The translations under genes and the position numbers were made by a program. A stretch of DNA of 64,000 nt, from positions 22,430,489 to 22,494,488 of the forward strand of contig NC_092572.1 in NCBI RefSeq assembly GCF_037975245.1. Direction: 5' to 3'. Every line of letters starts with the position of its first letter. The stretch's first letter is position 1. This DNA comes from Apostichopus japonicus. Its lineage: Eukaryota; Echinodermata; Holothuroidea; Aspidochirotida; Stichopodidae. The notes under the pieces were generated by a model. That model searched no databases, was not told where the DNA came from, and saw only the letters and a list, made by a program, of their open reading frames with translations. This document shows positions 63,640 to 64,000 of the stretch, piece after piece.

Positions 63640-64000
63640 TCTATCTATGCTGTTAAATGGTCAGTTATATAGTATATATCTATGCTGTTAAATGGTCAGT
63701 TATATAGTATATATCTATGCTGTTAAATGGTCAGTTATATAGTATATATCTATGCTGTTAAATGGTCAGTTATATAGTATATATCTATGCTGTTAAATGG
63801 TCAGTTATATAGTATATATGTATGCTGTTAAATGGTCAGTTATATAGTATATATCTATGCTGTTACATGGTCAGTTATATAGTATATATCTATGCTGTTA
63901 AATGGTCAGTTATATAGTATATATCTATGCTGTTAAATGGTCAGTTATATAGTATATATCTATGCTGTTAAATGGTCAGTTATATAGTATATATCTATGC
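63640..64000 (+). repeat. 36-bp tandem array running off the window
   Basis: About ten nearly identical units of TATCTATGCTGTTAAATGG plus TCAGTTATATAGTATA. The very low divergence suggests recent expansion. Confidence 0.97.

Overview
The window is eukaryotic nuclear DNA: AT-rich, with short exons, long introns, GT-AG splice sites and many transposon remnants and tandem repeats. The protein families, the tRNA-derived SINEs and the TTAA- and 8-bp-duplicating MITEs fit a marine deuterostome invertebrate. My best guess is an echinoderm, perhaps a holothurian. That is inference, not proof. All four genes lie on the + strand. I reassembled each by hand, and in every one the intron phases agree across all joins.

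Layout. (1) About 619-19012: the 3' portion of a receptor tyrosine kinase gene (RTK1), with six EGF-like exons, a half-EGF pseudo-exon, a transmembrane exon and eight exons that complete the kinase. Its start lies left of the window. (2) 23846-32839: a complete tandem paralogue (RTK2). It has the same kinase intron positions but a signal peptide followed by only about 15 residues before the membrane helix, so it has essentially no ectodomain. (3) 35569-44431: a complete seven-exon gene for a SAXO-like stabilizer of axonemal microtubules (520 aa). (4) 49910-61136: the first nine exons of a sugar-phosphate:phosphate antiporter of the SLC37A1/A2 type. The gene runs off the right edge.

Between and within genes are three SINE-A copies, two SINE-B copies, four copies of one TTAA-flanked MITE family plus a second TTAA MITE, three hAT-type MITEs with 8-bp target duplications (one nested inside another repeat), four LINE reverse-transcriptase tails, several foldback palindromes and roughly twenty tandem arrays.

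The most notable points are the ectodomain-less RTK2, which phase-1/phase-1 exon symmetry makes possible, and two separate intronic minisatellites (SAXO-like intron 6 and SLC37 intron 2). In both, the repeated unit contains the end of the preceding exon plus its 5' splice site, giving arrays of decoy splice donors. The two RTKs probably act at membranes in phosphotyrosine signalling. The SAXO-like and SLC37 genes are unrelated neighbours, and no operon-like functional link is implied.
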